Virus record (IMG/VR): IMGVR_UViG_3300042888_001661
Location: 1 to 61,362 of that record
Direction: 5' to 3' (one strand)
Origin: a virus
DNA: 61,362 nt
Shown here piece after piece: positions 25,567-33,916 of the stretch. Under the pieces are notes generated by a model. It did no database searches and had not been told where the DNA came from. It saw only the letters and a list, made by a program, of their open reading frames with translations. How positions within the stretch are numbered: position 1 is the stretch's first letter; every line of letters begins with the position of its first letter. Made by a program: the position numbers and the translations under genes.

Positions 25567-26058
25567 ATGACAAAGAAATTAGAAGAGCTGTTTGAATTTG
25601 ACCGACTTGAAACAGCCGAAGAATCTGATACTCCAGTTCTCACAGTAGAACAGACCCGTGCCGCTATTGTGGCAATTGATACCAACATAGACAAGATTGA
25701 CCTGGCCCTGCCGGCTGTGCGTGATCTTGATGCCAGTGATCGTGAACTGGATGAACTGGCTGATCTGGCCAAACAAAGCTATCAAGACCTTAGTGATCTT
25801 GGCATGAATGTAGACTCACGTTTTGCCGCTGAACTGTTTGCAGTAGCTGGCACCATGCTGGGACATGCTCTTGTTGCCAAAACTACCAAACTGAACAAAA
25901 AACTAAAGATGATTGATCTACAGTTGAAAAAAGCCCGACTGGATCAACAGGCACCTAACACTGAACTGTTGCCCACAGCCGAAGGGCAAATACTAAGCCG
26001 CAACGATTTATTGGAACGCCTAATAGGCTCAAGAGATCAAAAAGACAAAAGTTCATAA
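25567..26058 (+). CDS. 16: Terminase small subunit (gp16-like)
   Basis: 163 residues, helical throughout. An acidic N terminus (KKLEELFEFDRLETAEESDT) is followed by two long helices: LADLAKQSYQDLSDLGMNVD, then RFAAELFAVAGTMLGHALVA and KTTKLNKKLKMIDLQLKKAR. This is the central coiled-coil layout of T4-type gp16, which recognises DNA ends and regulates gp17. The C terminus LSRNDLLERLIGS resembles gp16 tails. Unlike T4, about 8.7 kb of other genes separates it from gp17. Confidence 0.7.
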   Translation: MTKKLEELFEFDRLETAEESDTPVLTVEQTRAAIVAIDTNIDKIDLALPAVRDLDASDRELDELADLAKQSYQDLSDLGMNVDSRFAAELFAVAGTMLGHALVAKTTKLNKKLKMIDLQLKKARLDQQAPNTELLPTAEGQILSRNDLLERLIGSRDQKDKSS

Positions 26059-26061
26059 ATA
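26054..26061 (+). promoter_or_regulatory. T4-type late promoter box overlapping the gp16 stop
   Basis: CATAAATA begins inside the last codons of the small terminase gene and lies 18 bases before ATG 26080. It marks a likely new late transcript for the 26080-30441 group. Confidence 0.7.
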
Positions 26062-26079
26062 TCATATAGGGAAAAAAGT

Positions 26080-26688
26080 ATGAAAAAATTTCAAGAATAC
26101 CTCGCTGAATCAGAAAGAACCTACAATTATCGTATCAAGATCGTGGGCGACACTCCTCCAAATTTCTTAAAAGATATGGAAGAGAAACTCAAACAGTTTG
26201 ATATCGTCAAGATCTCAGCACCCAAGACCACACCAGTGCAGGCCAAGCCTGCAGACTTTCCAGCTTTTGATAACGAGCGTGTGACACATGTGGATGTGGA
26301 GTTCCGTTATCCAGCTATTGAGCCACAGATCCAACAGATCGCACAGTTGTTGATGTTTGATCCTAACCGAATCAGAATGCTTACAACTCCATATGAAAAT
26401 AGCATGGATCAAGAGCGTGCAGAAGTAGAAGCTCAAAATAAAAATCTCTTGACTGATACAGATTTTCCTGCACCAAACCGAGAACAAAAAGCCTTGTACA
26501 AAGACTACAGTGCTGAATACAACAATCATGCTGTGCTTAAAAATGCTTACCGCAGTGACTTTACTGTGGCTGGTGGCAAGACACCACCTGCACAAACCAC
26601 AAACGATTTGCCAATGGGAAACAAAAGTCCAATGAGCAAGATCAAGTTACCACCTAGGCCAGCAACTGGCAACAAACCAAGAGGATAA
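26080..26688 (+). CDS. Virion-type protein with capsid-targeting-like N terminus
   Basis: 202 residues. The first ten residues, MKKFQEYLAE, closely match the T4 capsid-targeting sequence MKTYQEFIAE of internal proteins, and L-A-E fits the gp21 protease site (L/I-x-E). The next 90 residues form an alpha/beta domain (YNYRIKIVGDTPPNFLKDME, HVDVEFRYPAIEPQIQQIAQ). The C terminus is Pro/Lys-rich and disordered. Similar proteins occur in marine T4-like phages without known function. Packaging into the head is inferred from the N terminus. Confidence 0.75.
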   Translation: MKKFQEYLAESERTYNYRIKIVGDTPPNFLKDMEEKLKQFDIVKISAPKTTPVQAKPADFPAFDNERVTHVDVEFRYPAIEPQIQQIAQLLMFDPNRIRMLTTPYENSMDQERAEVEAQNKNLLTDTDFPAPNREQKALYKDYSAEYNNHAVLKNAYRSDFTVAGGKTPPAQTTNDLPMGNKSPMSKIKLPPRPATGNKPRG

Positions 26689-26691
26689 ACA

Positions 26692-28656
26692 ATGGATAAT
26701 TTTTTCTACAACCTAAACAAAAAGATGTCAGATTTGGCCAAACGCCAGGACCTGGCTGAAAGTGCTGTTACTGAACGTGACATGGGCAAACACAATAATG
26801 CCACAACTGGATTCAAGGCCTTGGCCAAGAAAGCTGGAGACAAATACGGAAGCAAAGCCGCAGGTGAACGTGTTGCTGGTGCTCAATTCCAGAAGATGAA
26901 AAAAGCTGGACAGTTGGAAGAAACCGACATGGACGAAAGTGCATTGCAAGCCTACATTGGCGATAAAAAGTATGGCCGTGATGGCATGGAAGCACTGCGT
27001 AAGGCCGGACGAGATGGTGCCAGCAAAGACAAAATGTCCAGCATCAGAAACAAATACAACAAGATGGACGAAGACGATGTAGAAGAAGGCAACCGGTTTG
27101 CTCATAATGTGCTCAAGGCCAAGGCTGCAGGAGTCAAGAAAGCCGATCTTGATGGTGACGGTGATATGGAAACAGTGCGCGAAGCTGACAAGCCAATGAG
27201 CCCTAAACAAAAATCATTTGCCAAACTGGCACCTCCCGCAGATAAAATCACTTTTGCTGACAAGATTGCTGGCGCTAAAAAAGAAGTTGATGAGATGTTG
27301 GGCGACGTAGCAGCCACAGCAATGAAAAATGCAGTTGCTCCAAGAAAGAATCAAGATGCCATGGCCGGCAAGCAAGATCTAAAAAGACCCAGCAAAGAAA
27401 CTCCATTGAAGAATGTTGGCAAAGGATTGAAAGCATTTGTGCAAGGCAAAGACGAACCCATGGATGAGGAAAAGACTCAGGAGCCACGGAGCAAAGGCAC
27501 AGCATTTGATCCTGATTATCAGGCTCAGGCAAAAAAAGAAAAAGAAGGAACCGGCAATTTTGACAAGAAAAAAATCAGCACTGGCACTGTTTACACTCGT
27601 CGACACAAGGATGACGAGGAAGAAGTCAAATCAGATGAACCAAAAGCCAAAGGTCGTCCAAAAGGTCCTGCCAAGGGTCCTGAGCGTGTGACAGCCAAGA
27701 GCTACAAGTACAAAGGTGGTCGTCCAGTAAAAGAAAATGACATCTCTATTGCTGACCGTGGCGAGTACGATCAAGAAGGCGACATGGCCAAGGAACAGTT
27801 ACACACTATTAAATTGGCTGCAAGAGAACTGGCCAGTATTCTCAGCGACAATGAAAATTTACCAGAATGGGTACAAAGCAAAATCACCAAGGCCATGGAC
27901 TATATTGACACAGCACGTGATTACATGATAGCAACCAAGGCTGATCGAGAAACAATGGCTGAACGATCGGCGCGGCCAGTGCAAAAATCTGCCAAAGGTC
28001 GCAAACCAGATTTCTTGGATATTGACGGCGACGGCGACAAAAAAGAGCCAATGAAAAAAGCAGTTGCCGACAAGAAAGAGAAAAAAGTCGCTGAAACAAC
28101 CACAAGTGGTAGTGTGGCAACAGCTCCAGAAACTAAAAAATCATCAGGCAGTATGCAGTTTGGCAAAGGTGTTTATGAAGGTGCCATTGCAGAAAGCTAT
28201 CAAAAGAAATTGAATACAGTGCTTGCTGAAGCCATGAATGTGACTGTGACCATGAACAATCAAGATGACGGCAATCCTACCAAGACCATAAATGTCAGTG
28301 CTGATGGAGAAGATGCTGAGAAATTGGCAGAGATTTTAAAGTTGGCTGGCCTAGGCGGCCAATCTGGTGGATGTAGCTCATGTGGTCAGGCACCATGCGG
28401 TTGCCAAACCATGGACGAAGCCTACGGTGATACAACTGCTACCATGAATAGTCCAGACTACCCAACTGATACTGAAACCATCGACGGTGACGATCCATAC
28501 CTACGCAGATTCAGCGGCGGTCTAAATGGTGCCAAGTCAACTGGTCAGACCACCATTCCGGTCATTGCCGGTCAAATGCGTAGAACAAGTACCATGGAAG
28601 AAAATGTGGAACTTGAGCGCAGTTTGTTTAACACTTGGAAAACGTACAAAGGCTAA
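26692..28656 (+). CDS. Large Lys/Ala/Asp-rich internal or scaffold-type virion protein
   Basis: 654 residues, mostly low-complexity and charged. Two EF-hand-like calcium loops are visible: DLDGDGDMETV (about residue 153) and DIDGDGDKKEPM (about 444). Near the C terminus is a Cys cluster, GGCSSCGQAPCGCQ (about 560-572), then ENVELERSLFNTWKTYKG. Several L/I-x-E sites (DLAE, QLEE) suggest processing by a prohead protease. Comparable proteins occur in marine T4-like phages, where they are uncharacterised. It starts 3 bp after the previous gene. Confidence 0.7.
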   Translation: MDNFFYNLNKKMSDLAKRQDLAESAVTERDMGKHNNATTGFKALAKKAGDKYGSKAAGERVAGAQFQKMKKAGQLEETDMDESALQAYIGDKKYGRDGMEALRKAGRDGASKDKMSSIRNKYNKMDEDDVEEGNRFAHNVLKAKAAGVKKADLDGDGDMETVREADKPMSPKQKSFAKLAPPADKITFADKIAGAKKEVDEMLGDVAATAMKNAVAPRKNQDAMAGKQDLKRPSKETPLKNVGKGLKAFVQGKDEPMDEEKTQEPRSKGTAFDPDYQAQAKKEKEGTGNFDKKKISTGTVYTRRHKDDEEEVKSDEPKAKGRPKGPAKGPERVTAKSYKYKGGRPVKENDISIADRGEYDQEGDMAKEQLHTIKLAARELASILSDNENLPEWVQSKITKAMDYIDTARDYMIATKADRETMAERSARPVQKSAKGRKPDFLDIDGDGDKKEPMKKAVADKKEKKVAETTTSGSVATAPETKKSSGSMQFGKGVYEGAIAESYQKKLNTVLAEAMNVTVTMNNQDDGNPTKTINVSADGEDAEKLAEILKLAGLGGQSGGCSSCGQAPCGCQTMDEAYGDTTATMNSPDYPTDTETIDGDDPYLRRFSGGLNGAKSTGQTTIPVIAGQMRRTSTMEENVELERSLFNTWKTYKG

Positions 28657-29147
28657 TGAAAACTCTTAAAGACTACATCACAGAAAGTGAAAACTGGATG
28701 CAGACTCCTGCCGAAGGTGATAACTTTGGCATTGAATTGTCTGATGGCACCTTGATTGAATCTTATATCCTTGAGCTGGCAGATGACAGTATCCTACTTG
28801 ATGCCACAGTAGATATAGTAAGTGTGTTAGAGTCCTGGAACTTGCTTAGTGAGCAGGAATCAGAAGACACAGTGATCCTGGAAACTCAGGATGACGACAT
28901 GGACGAAGCCAAATACCAAGGTCGCGAAGTTCCGTTAGGAAAACCCATGAAGGGAGATGTAAAAAAATCCAAGGTGTATGTGCGAGATCCGTCAACAGGC
29001 AACATCAAAAAAGTAAACTTTGGTGATCCCAACATGCGTATCAAGAAAACCAGTCCTGCACGTAGGAAAAGTTTCAGAGCCAGACACAACTGTGCAAACC
29101 CGGGCCCTAGAACAAAGGCTCGATATTGGTCGTGCCGAGCTTGGTAA
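28656..29147 (+). CDS. Conserved virion-type protein with capsid-targeting-like N terminus
   Basis: 163 residues from ATG 28656, which overlaps the previous stop by one base (TAATG). The N terminus MKTLKDYITES again mimics the T4 capsid-targeting sequence, with I-T-E as possible cleavage site. The C-terminal third is a strongly basic conserved block: VYVRDPSTGNIKKVNFGDPN, then RRKSFRARHNC and TKARYWSCRAW. This block is widespread in large T4-like phages, but I know of no assigned function. Basic, DNA-facing character fits a head-internal protein. Confidence 0.75.
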   Translation: MKTLKDYITESENWMQTPAEGDNFGIELSDGTLIESYILELADDSILLDATVDIVSVLESWNLLSEQESEDTVILETQDDDMDEAKYQGREVPLGKPMKGDVKKSKVYVRDPSTGNIKKVNFGDPNMRIKKTSPARRKSFRARHNCANPGPRTKARYWSCRAW

Positions 29148-29163
29148 TTAAAAGGAAAATAAA

Positions 29164-29679
29164 ATGAGTGAAGCAAATGTCTCAATAGGAAATATAGCCA
29201 ACGCAGTCTGGTACACAGACAAAGCAGAAATTGTCACTGGAAATACAGTAGCCTCCTACAACATCTTTGAAGTCAACGTAGCTCAGCCTGTGACTCTGGG
29301 CGGATTTGTTGTAAACGGCAATGCCGCATTGACCACTACCTATACAGGAGCCAACATTATTGGATGTGCCATAACCGGCACAGGCATAGCGGCCAATACG
29401 ACCATATCAAGTCAGACCAAAAATAGTGATTCAGTCACTACCAGTTTCACACTCAGCGCCAATGCCACAGCCAATAACGGTAATGCCGCCAGCTTCTCAC
29501 AGTTTACTGTGAACTTTCCTGCTCCGGGCAATATCTACAGTGCGGCTCCACAAGTGGCTGCAAGTTCAAGACAACAGATCTATGTTGGTGCTGGAAATTA
29601 TCTCACAGTGACCAGCACAGGTAACACAACAACCACAAGAGAATTGGGCACAGCAAGTTCAGCCACTGCGGCAGGATAA
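29164..29679 (+). CDS. Thr/Ala/Asn-rich virion protein, unknown
   Basis: 171 residues, beta-rich and rich in Thr, Ala, Asn and Gly: NVSIGNIANAVWYTDKAEIV, TVASYNIFEVNVAQPVTLGG, IYVGAGNYLTVTSTGN. It has no membrane segment or catalytic motif. Its composition and position among virion proteins suggest a capsid-decorating or fibre-like role. A good AAAAGGA ribosome site precedes ATG 29164. Confidence 0.65.
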   Translation: MSEANVSIGNIANAVWYTDKAEIVTGNTVASYNIFEVNVAQPVTLGGFVVNGNAALTTTYTGANIIGCAITGTGIAANTTISSQTKNSDSVTTSFTLSANATANNGNAASFSQFTVNFPAPGNIYSAAPQVAASSRQQIYVGAGNYLTVTSTGNTTTTRELGTASSATAAG

Positions 29680-29683
29680 TCCA

Positions 29684-30058
29684 GTGAGAGCCCAAGAGTT
29701 TGTTGTTGAGCACAAAAAAGGAAAAATCACCCGGCGTTTGCAAAATGCTACAGTTGGTTTGCACACCTTTATTGACAACGAATACAAGGATCGTGTATAC
29801 GAATTGAACCGCGTGATGATGGCAGTAGCCATGGCTGACGGGTCAGGTGATCCTATAGATATTGACAGCGAATCATGGGCCGGTCGTAATGATATAGCGG
29901 CTCCTTATACTGAGCTAGAAGATCGAATGATGCATCAGGCATTTAAAGCAATTGGATCCAAGCATAAAGATCTAAATCGTGGCGACACAAGCAGCCAAGA
30001 ACATCCATCAGTTCACATTGCCAGTCCTGTACAGGCATTCAAAGGTTACCCTAGATGA
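29684..30058 (+). CDS. Small protein with N- and C-terminal conserved tags (paralogue A)
   Basis: 124 residues starting at GTG 29684 (AGGA upstream). The N terminus MRAQEFVVE is capsid-targeting-like. The middle is helical (VYELNRVMMAVAMADGSGDP, LEDRMMHQAFKAIGSKHKDL). The C terminus ends ASPVQAFKGYPR, nearly the same as the next gene. Proteins with this tail occur in marine T4-like phages; function unknown. It overlaps the next gene by 4 bp (ATGA). Confidence 0.7.
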   Translation: MRAQEFVVEHKKGKITRRLQNATVGLHTFIDNEYKDRVYELNRVMMAVAMADGSGDPIDIDSESWAGRNDIAAPYTELEDRMMHQAFKAIGSKHKDLNRGDTSSQEHPSVHIASPVQAFKGYPR

Positions 30059-30441
30059 GAGCACGAGAGTTTATCACTGAAGAACAACGGTTGCCGCCCG
30101 AGCAAGCGGACCCAATGCGTCAAACTTTTCTACTTCCTGGCTTGAGTTCTGATGCACCATATCAAACTTATAGATTTGGCATGGCCATGGCCCGTGCCAG
30201 GAGCAATGCAATCAAGGACAATATAAATCCTTATATGTTGTCTTGGAATCAAGAAGAAGTCTTTGGCAATCATGCTGTAGTAGCCGGTATAGACAGTAAT
30301 GTAGATCCCATCATAGATCAAGCATTACAAATGACTCAGACTCCAGGCGGAAAACAATTGATAGGCGATGCCCACAGTCATGAACCTCCTGGCATTGACA
30401 CAACCAGTCCTGTTACAGCATTCAAAGGCTATCCAAGGTAA
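30055..30441 (+). CDS. Small protein with N- and C-terminal conserved tags (paralogue B)
   Basis: 128 residues. It begins MRAREFITE (paralogue A: MRAQEFVVE) and ends TSPVTAFKGYPR (A: ASPVQAFKGYPR), but the 95-residue middle is unrelated to A. The middle has YRFGMAMARARSNAI and NPYMLSWNQEEVFGNHAVVA. Same ends with different centres suggests modular cargo carrying common packaging or docking tags. It is coupled to A by ATGA and followed 7 bp later by the thermonuclease gene. Confidence 0.7.
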   Translation: MRAREFITEEQRLPPEQADPMRQTFLLPGLSSDAPYQTYRFGMAMARARSNAIKDNINPYMLSWNQEEVFGNHAVVAGIDSNVDPIIDQALQMTQTPGGKQLIGDAHSHEPPGIDTTSPVTAFKGYPR

Positions 30442-30448
30442 ATATTGG

Positions 30449-30886
30449 ATGAAAAAACTACTCCTACTTTTACTGATTGTTCCTGCTCTAGTCACAGCAC
30501 AACCCCGACAACGTCCTGGAGTAACATACGATGCAGTTATTACTCGAGTAATCGACGGTGACACCGTGGCTTTTCAAGCCTCCTTTCTACCAGCACCACT
30601 CAAAAAAGAACTCAGCATTAGAGTTTTTGGCGTAGACACTCCTGAAAAAGGATTCCGCGCCCAGTGTGAAAGTGAAAAGCAACGAGGAGAAGCGGCATCG
30701 GCATTTACAAAACAAGCCATTGCTCAGGCAACTCAACGGCAGATTGTGCTGATTGACTGGGACAAATATGGCGGTCGTGTGCTAGGAGATGTGCTGTTAA
30801 ACGGACAGAGCCTACGTCAAATGCTTATTGCCAACGGTTTTGCACGTGAATATTACGGCGAAGCAAAGCAAAGCTGGTGTAATTAG
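30449..30886 (+). CDS. Secreted thermonuclease (staphylococcal nuclease family)
   Basis: 145 residues from ATG 30449. Residues 1-17 are a clear signal peptide (MKKLLLLLLIVPALVTA, likely cut before QP). The SNase core follows with the three catalytic residues: R58 in IRVFGVDTPE, E81 in RGEAAS and R110 in KYGGRVLGD. Metal-binding acidic positions are DGDT (36-38) and D63. It ends with the family tail YYGEAKQSWCN. It should cleave DNA or RNA outside the cytoplasm. The upstream longer frame is ignored because it overlaps paralogue B and hides the signal peptide. Confidence 0.85.
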   Translation: MKKLLLLLLIVPALVTAQPRQRPGVTYDAVITRVIDGDTVAFQASFLPAPLKKELSIRVFGVDTPEKGFRAQCESEKQRGEAASAFTKQAIAQATQRQIVLIDWDKYGGRVLGDVLLNGQSLRQMLIANGFAREYYGEAKQSWCN

Positions 30887-30955
30887 ACTAAATAAGGGTG
30901 TAGTTCGCGGAAGTGGAATTCCCAACTACTCTAACGCTTATAAGGAGCAATCAGC

Positions 30956-31636
30956 GTGGATATTTACCACTACACTTATCAAATCACAAACAAGATCAAT
31001 GGCCATATCTATGTTGGCGTAAGGCAATCGAAAGTTATTCCAACCGACGATACCAGCTATATGGGATCAGGCAATGCTATTAAAGCTGCTATCTTAAAAT
31101 ATGGAATACAGAACTTTGAAAAAACTATCATTTCACTTTACGAGAGTAGAGAAGAAGCATTAGTTGCCGAAGCCGCAATAGTAATTTTAGAGTTCGTTCA
31201 AAGAAAAGACACATATAATCTAAAACTTGGAGGTAAAGGTGGTTCCTTGAAAGGAAGACCTGTTTCAGACAAAACTAGGCAAAAAATATCCAAAGCTAAT
31301 ACAGGAAAATATATGCCACCTTTTTCTGAAGAGCATAAACGAAAAATGTCTGAGTCTATGAAAGGAAGGTCCACTCATAACAAAGGAAAATCCCCATCTG
31401 AAGAAACTAAAAGAAAAATGTCAGAGTCTGGAAAAAGACGAAACCCTATGTCTGAGGAAACCCGACAAAAATTATCCAAGGTAGGAAAAGGAAGACCTCA
31501 TTCTGAAGAACATAAACGAAAAATATCTGAATCGAAACAAGGAAATCGCAGAAAGCCATTTTCAGAAGAGCATAAGAAAAAAATATCAGAAGCTCATAAG
31601 AAAAAATTATTATCCGCAGTAAGCACCGAGGCATAA
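30956..31636 (+). CDS. GIY-YIG homing endonuclease (Seg-like) with six NUMOD3 repeats
   Basis: 226 residues from GTG 30956, with AAGGAG 9 bases upstream. The N-terminal nuclease core is [36 protein letters not shown] and a Glu-rich helix ([11 protein letters not shown]). The rest is six tandem NUMOD3-like repeats of the type [16 protein letters not shown], which bind DNA. The gene is AT-rich and Lys-rich and interrupts the run between the thermonuclease and the radical SAM genes, as expected for a mobile free-standing endonuclease. Confidence 0.85.
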   Translation: MDIYHYTYQITNKINGHIYVGVRQSKVIPTDDTSYMGSGNAIKAAILKYGIQNFEKTIISLYESREEALVAEAAIVILEFVQRKDTYNLKLGGKGGSLKGRPVSDKTRQKISKANTGKYMPPFSEEHKRKMSESMKGRSTHNKGKSPSEETKRKMSESGKRRNPMSEETRQKLSKVGKGRPHSEEHKRKISESKQGNRRKPFSEEHKKKISEAHKKKLLSAVSTEA

Positions 31637-31643
31637 TTACAGT

Positions 31644-32780
31644 ATGACCAACTTCTATTGCGCAGCCCCCTGGCGGGGCTTGCATATCAACCCGCGCGGT
31701 GATGTAAAAACCTGCTGTGCTGGCAATCCCAACATGCTGGGCAATCTCAATACACAAACCATTGAACAGATACTTAATAGTTCGCTTATGGCCAAAATCC
31801 GCACCAGTCTGGCACAGGGCAAACCGCATGACTACTGTTCTAATTGTGTGAGAGCAGAAAGATTTGGTGCTGACAGCGAACGGCAATGGCACAACAATGT
31901 GAATCCTGGCTTTGACTATGCCACAGCCGGAGATCAATACCACTATCCTGTGATTGTAGATGTACGCTGGAACACCACTTGTAATCTGAGTTGTAACTAC
32001 TGTGGCGAAGCATGCAGTAGCAAATGGGCCGCAATCAAAGGTATTCCATTCAAGTCCGGAGCAAGACCTTATTACGATGCAGTATGTGATTTTATTGCTG
32101 AACATTACGAACACATACATGAAGTGGCCTTGGTTGGTGGCGAACCTTTGTTGTTGCCAGAAAACGAACGTCTGCTAGATGTCATACCCCAGGATGCCAT
32201 AGTTACACTGATTACTAATCTCAGTGTTGATTTAGAAAACAATAAAATTTTTAAAAAGCTATGCAATAGATCCCGGGTAGGCTGGAGTATGAGTTTTGAC
32301 AACACAGGTGATCGACTGGAATATGTCAGACACGGAGCCAAATGGGATCAAATACAGCAAAACTTGTCCACTATCAAAGGACTTATGAAGTCGCAAGGCC
32401 AATGGGGCGGCATACATGCAGTATACAATATTTACAATGCCACACGCATTTGTGAGTTGCGTGAGTTTGCTGAACAAACCGGAACCACTGTGCTATGGCA
32501 AAACTTGTTTCAACCCGAATATCTTGATCCGTTTTTGCATGGACCCAGAGTTGCGCTAGAGGCCATTGCCGAGATTGAACGTTTTTATGCCATGAACATT
32601 GCAACACCCGCAGAAAAATCATTCTTTGATCAGGCCTTGACCAATTATCATGCTGTGACCCAAGCCAGAAACGGCATTGAACACCAGTTTGCACAACATA
32701 TTCAACGGATTGAAACCCAATATCACCCTGCCACACAAGGACAGTTTGCCCGATTGTGGCCTGAACTGGCAACGCTATGA
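31644..32780 (+). CDS. Radical SAM protein with twitch/SPASM-like domain, copy 1
   Basis: 378 residues. The 4Fe-4S/SAM motif CNLSCNYC is near residues 114-121 (CxxxCxxC), followed by VALVGGEPLLL, the SAM-contacting GGE motif. Before the core lies a Cys-rich block, FYCAAPWRGLHINPRGDVKT CC, with GNPNMLGNL and DYCSNC, resembling the SPASM/twitch auxiliary cluster region but placed N-terminally. It ends FARLWPELATL. Such enzymes modify peptides, RNA or small molecules; no substrate is evident. It overlaps copy 2 by 4 bp (ATGA). Confidence 0.8.
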   Translation: MTNFYCAAPWRGLHINPRGDVKTCCAGNPNMLGNLNTQTIEQILNSSLMAKIRTSLAQGKPHDYCSNCVRAERFGADSERQWHNNVNPGFDYATAGDQYHYPVIVDVRWNTTCNLSCNYCGEACSSKWAAIKGIPFKSGARPYYDAVCDFIAEHYEHIHEVALVGGEPLLLPENERLLDVIPQDAIVTLITNLSVDLENNKIFKKLCNRSRVGWSMSFDNTGDRLEYVRHGAKWDQIQQNLSTIKGLMKSQGQWGGIHAVYNIYNATRICELREFAEQTGTTVLWQNLFQPEYLDPFLHGPRVALEAIAEIERFYAMNIATPAEKSFFDQALTNYHAVTQARNGIEHQFAQHIQRIETQYHPATQGQFARLWPELATL

Positions 32781-33916
32781 CAATCTTAAAGAGCCCTACA
32801 TTTTGTTCTGCACCCTGGACCAGTTTAAATATTGATCAAACTGGTCGAGTAAGTCCTTGCTTTCACTGCCGTAGTGTGGTAGGCAATATCAAAGAGACGT
32901 CTATTCAAGAAGTTATCCATGGACCTGCATTAACAAGCATGCGCGAACACATGGCTCGTGGAGAATGGTACCCAGGATGTAGCTGGTGCAAAGAACTTGA
33001 AGAAACCACAGGCGTCAGTGGGCGTACAGTTCGATCTGCAAGCGAGCAAACTTTGAAAGCTATCGAGCATGATCCAGTTGATTATTTTGAACTACAACAC
33101 ATTGTGGTCAACTGGAGCAATTTGTGCAATCTTGCCTGTACCTATTGCAATCCCGATACCAGTACAGCCTGGCAAAGCATCAAGGGTATTCCTATTAACC
33201 ATGTCAAAAACGAACATCCAGATTTAATTGAATTGATTCAAACACAAGGACACACTGTAAAAGGGCTGGCATTGGGTGGTGGTGAACCGCTTTTGCAAAA
33301 AGGTCTCGTGGATTTTTTGCAATATCTTGTGCCCGAGCAGGTGCAAGTGTTGGTTACGACTAATCTCAGCATTGACATTACCAACAACCCCATATACAAT
33401 GAACTACGCACCTGGCCAGGAGTACAGTGGCAAATCAGTTTTGACAATGTCAACAAAGATAAATTTGAATATGTCCGACATGGTGCCACGTGGGAAACTT
33501 TTGTTGACAATATTAAAATCATGAAACAGCATGGGCAACGTGTAGTGGCACATCCTGCATATAGCATATATTGTGCTATGGATTTGGTTGAGTATTATGA
33601 ATTTTGTATTGCGTACCAACTTGATTTATTCTGGTGCGAACTGATACATCCACAACATCTGGATGTAAGACGCTATTCAGAGTCAATACGACAACAAGCC
33701 ATTGCGGAAATTGATCGAGTGGTGGAAAAATACAGTGATCATAAGAATCTGGCCATAGACACCTTGAAACGTTACCGTATGACCCTGGTAGACAATAGTT
33801 ATCTTTATAAATTTCCAGAGTTTAACCCTCCACAGTTTCATGAAACAAAGGAACGAGAACTAAAAACAGCGCATACATTTGCACAACTATGGCCAGAACT
33901 GGAAAATCAAATATGA
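32777..33916 (+). CDS. Radical SAM protein with twitch/SPASM-like domain, copy 2
   Basis: 379 residues, a tandem paralogue of copy 1 with the same order: Cys block FCSAPWTSLNIDQTGRVSPC and GCSWCKELEE, then radical SAM motif CNLACTYC, GLALGGGEPLL, and QISFDNVNKDKFEYVRHGA (copy 1: MSFDNTGDRLEYVRHGA). It ends FAQLWPELENQI. The copies share perhaps a third of residues by eye, so they diverged long ago and probably act on different sites or as a pair. It is coupled by ATGA to both neighbours. Confidence 0.8.
   Translation: MTILKSPTFCSAPWTSLNIDQTGRVSPCFHCRSVVGNIKETSIQEVIHGPALTSMREHMARGEWYPGCSWCKELEETTGVSGRTVRSASEQTLKAIEHDPVDYFELQHIVVNWSNLCNLACTYCNPDTSTAWQSIKGIPINHVKNEHPDLIELIQTQGHTVKGLALGGGEPLLQKGLVDFLQYLVPEQVQVLVTTNLSIDITNNPIYNELRTWPGVQWQISFDNVNKDKFEYVRHGATWETFVDNIKIMKQHGQRVVAHPAYSIYCAMDLVEYYEFCIAYQLDLFWCELIHPQHLDVRRYSESIRQQAIAEIDRVVEKYSDHKNLAIDTLKRYRMTLVDNSYLYKFPEFNPPQFHETKERELKTAHTFAQLWPELENQI

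Noticed and set aside
30887-30955. Group I intron-like or self-splicing element before the GIY-YIG gene
   Set aside because: The gap is only 69 bp and flanking genes are complete. The GTAGTT/AACTAC repeat is too short to support an intron core, so the endonuclease is treated as free-standing.
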